Part shown: piece after piece, positions 20,414 through 21,659 of the stretch | Numbering within the stretch: the stretch's first letter is position 1 | Layout: every line of letters begins with the position of its first letter | Source: JACCYI01 sp036389195 | GTDB taxonomy: Bacteria > Actinomycetota > Thermoleophilia > Solirubrobacterales > Solirubrobacteraceae | Length of the DNA stretch: 21,659 nt | Direction of reading: 5' to 3' | NCBI GenBank assembly: GCA_036389195.1 | Contig: DASVQH010000527.1 | Location: 1 to 21,659 of the forward strand | The notes under the pieces: model-generated | Told to the model about the DNA's origin: nothing | The model's input: the letters and a program-made list of their open reading frames with translations, nothing else | Database searches by the model: none | Made by a program: the position numbers and the translations under genes

Positions 20414-21551
20414 CGTCGCGGCGATCGCCGAGCGCGCCCGCGAGCACGGGCGCATCGGGATCGACACGGAGTTCCTGCCCGAGGGCCGCTACCGGCCGCT
20501 GCTGTGCCTGGTCCAGGTGGTCGTGGGCGAGCAGATCGATCTCCTCGACCCGCTGGCGCCGGGCGGCTTCGACCCGGCGCCGCTGGCCGCCGTCCTCGCC
20601 GACCCCGAAGTGGAGATCATCCTGCACGCGGGGCGCCAGGACGTGGCGATCCTGCGCCGCGAGTGGCGCTGCGAGATCACCAACCTGTTCGACACGCAGG
20701 TGGCCGCCGGGTTCGCCGGCTACCCGGCGCAGGCCGGCTACGTCGGCCTGCTCAACGACGCGCTGCGCATCCGCGTGGCCAAGTCGGCGAGCTTCACGCG
20801 CTGGGACGCGCGGCCGCTGTCCGACGAGCAGCTGCGCTACGCCCGCGAGGACGTCGAGCACCTGCTCGCCCTCACCGACCACATCCAGGGCCGGCTGCGC
20901 GAGTCCGGCCGGCTGGAGTGGGCGCGCGAGGAGTGCCGCGCGGTGGCGGCGGCCTCCGACGAGCGCGATCCGCTGGAGGTGTGGCGGCGGCTGCCGCGCT
21001 CCGGGTCGCTGAGCCCGCGCGAGCGGGCGGTGGCGCGCGAGCTGGCCGCCTGGCGCGAGCGCACGGCCGAGCGCGAGAACCGTCCGGTCGGCGGCGTCGT
21101 GCGCGATCCGACCATGATCGAGATCGTCAAGCGCCAGCCCCTCGACCCCAAGGCGCTCGGCCAGATCCGCGGAATCGGGTCCGACGTCGTCCGCCGCCGC
21201 GGCACCGAGGTGATCGCCGCGGTCCAGCGCGGCCAGGCCGCCGAGCCGATCCGCCTCGAGGACGGCGAGCGGTTCGCCACCGACGCCGCCGACGCGCCGA
21301 CCATCGCGCTGGCCGAGGCGCTCGTGCGGGCCCGCGCGCTGAAGGCCGGCCTCGCCTACGAGCTCGTGGCGGCGCGCGCCGACCTCGCACCGATCGTCGT
21401 CGCCGCCCGCCGCGGCTCGCCGGAGCCCTCCGTGCGCACGCTGCAGGGCTGGCGGCGCGAGCTCGTCGGCGAGGAGCTGCTGGCGCTGCTGGCCGGCGAG
21501 CGGGCGTTGCGGGTGGACGCGCGCGGGCGCGTCGAGGTCGCGGAGGGCTAG
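20406..21551 (+). CDS. rnd: ribonuclease D (DEDDy 3'-5' exonuclease with HRDC domain)
   Basis: A 381-residue protein. The DEDDy exonuclease motifs are Asp20 and Glu22 in GIDTEF, Asp79 in LHAGRQDVAIL and Tyr145/Asp149 in YAREDVEHL, all intact. An HRDC domain follows at about 203-283 (LSPRERAVARELAAWRERTA, GIGSDVVRRRGTEVI), then a C-terminal helical region as in RNase D. The family trims 3' ends of tRNA and other stable RNAs using two metal ions. The start ATG 20406 lies inside the SDR coding end (sequence GATGGCTAA), an 8-nt overlap that implies translational coupling. The stop shares a CTAG with the convergent gene downstream. The pairing with an SDR looks like simple co-transcription. Confidence 0.92.
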   Translation: MANVAAIAERAREHGRIGIDTEFLPEGRYRPLLCLVQVVVGEQIDLLDPLAPGGFDPAPLAAVLADPEVEIILHAGRQDVAILRREWRCEITNLFDTQVAAGFAGYPAQAGYVGLLNDALRIRVAKSASFTRWDARPLSDEQLRYAREDVEHLLALTDHIQGRLRESGRLEWAREECRAVAAASDERDPLEVWRRLPRSGSLSPRERAVARELAAWRERTAERENRPVGGVVRDPTMIEIVKRQPLDPKALGQIRGIGSDVVRRRGTEVIAAVQRGQAAEPIRLEDGERFATDAADAPTIALAEALVRARALKAGLAYELVAARADLAPIVVAARRGSPEPSVRTLQGWRRELVGEELLALLAGERALRVDARGRVEVAEG

Positions 21552-21659
21552 CCGAGGTCGAAGGACAGGACGTCGGCGACCGTGCTGCGCCGGCCGTCCG
21601 GGTCGGTGAGCCGGCCGCGGACGGCCAGGACGCCGGAGCGGTCGCGGCGCAGCCGCTTC
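21548..21659 (-). CDS. C-terminal tail of an unidentified gene (cut by window edge)
   Basis: The reverse strand is open from the window edge to TAG at 21550-21548, encoding 36 residues that include VLAVRGRLTDPDGRRST and end in VLSFDLG. Base use (G/C at third positions) and the compact 4-nt stop overlap with ribonuclease D support a real gene. The piece is too short to identify; its alternating hydrophobic pattern suggests a beta-strand-rich C-terminus. Confidence 0.55.
   Translation of the reverse strand, partial: KRLRRDRSGVLAVRGRLTDPDGRRSTVADVLSFDLG

Overview
The window is a high-GC (roughly 70% or more by eye), densely packed bacterial chromosome segment. It has the character of a soil actinobacterium, most likely of the Thermoleophilia/Solirubrobacterales type. 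This is an inference from several traits: a fused PafBC-like WYL regulator, a wax-ester synthase/DGAT, an F420/PPOX-class protein, a secreted acylase with a Lys/Arg-rich C-terminal beta domain, and many promoters that put a -10 hexamer about 7 nt before the start codon (leaderless mRNAs). No phage, plasmid, IS, tRNA, rRNA or CRISPR signature was seen.

Layout. 1-403 (-): N-terminal part of a PucR-like regulator, cut by the window edge. 487-1368 (+): fatty-acyl desaturase. 1392-4025 (+): secreted penicillin-amidase-family Ntn hydrolase. 8585-4022 (-): a four-gene run reading WYL/PafBC-like regulator, PPOX-fold protein, long-form RmlA nucleotidyltransferase and enoyl-CoA hydratase. 8710-9372 (+): a LuxR-type regulator, divergent from the WYL gene, whose receiver lacks the phospho-acceptor Asp. 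9501-9607: a cluster of four 17-bp repeats at an exact 30-nt pitch in alternating orientation, lying between convergent genes. 10558-9620 (-): OB-HD phosphohydrolase/exonuclease of YhaM type. 10559-11026: a long, partly AT-rich leader. 11027-12268 (+): an unrecognised protein with a glycine-zipper hydrophobic insert. 12994-12350 (-): EcsC-family protein. 13016-14548 (+): 14-TM DHA2-type efflux permease. 14600-16571 (+): a two-gene unit of alpha/beta hydrolase and PhaC-like polyester synthase. 16982-18049 (+): secreted L,D-transpeptidase. 19481-18039 (-): WS/DGAT acyltransferase. 19508-21551 (+): SDR oxidoreductase overlapping a ribonuclease D. 21659-21548 (-): C-terminal tail of an unidentified gene.

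How the genes fit together. There is a loose lipid/acyl theme: desaturase, acylase, enoyl-CoA hydratase, alpha/beta hydrolase, PhaC-like synthase, WS/DGAT and SDR. This is compatible with storage-lipid or membrane-lipid remodelling, but the genes sit in separate transcription units and no single pathway is complete. The most unusual items are the 30-nt-pitch repeat cluster, the glycine-zipper protein with its compositionally odd leader, the phosphorylation-blind receiver next to a DNA-damage-type WYL regulator, and the recurrent -10/7-nt/start-codon arrangement.
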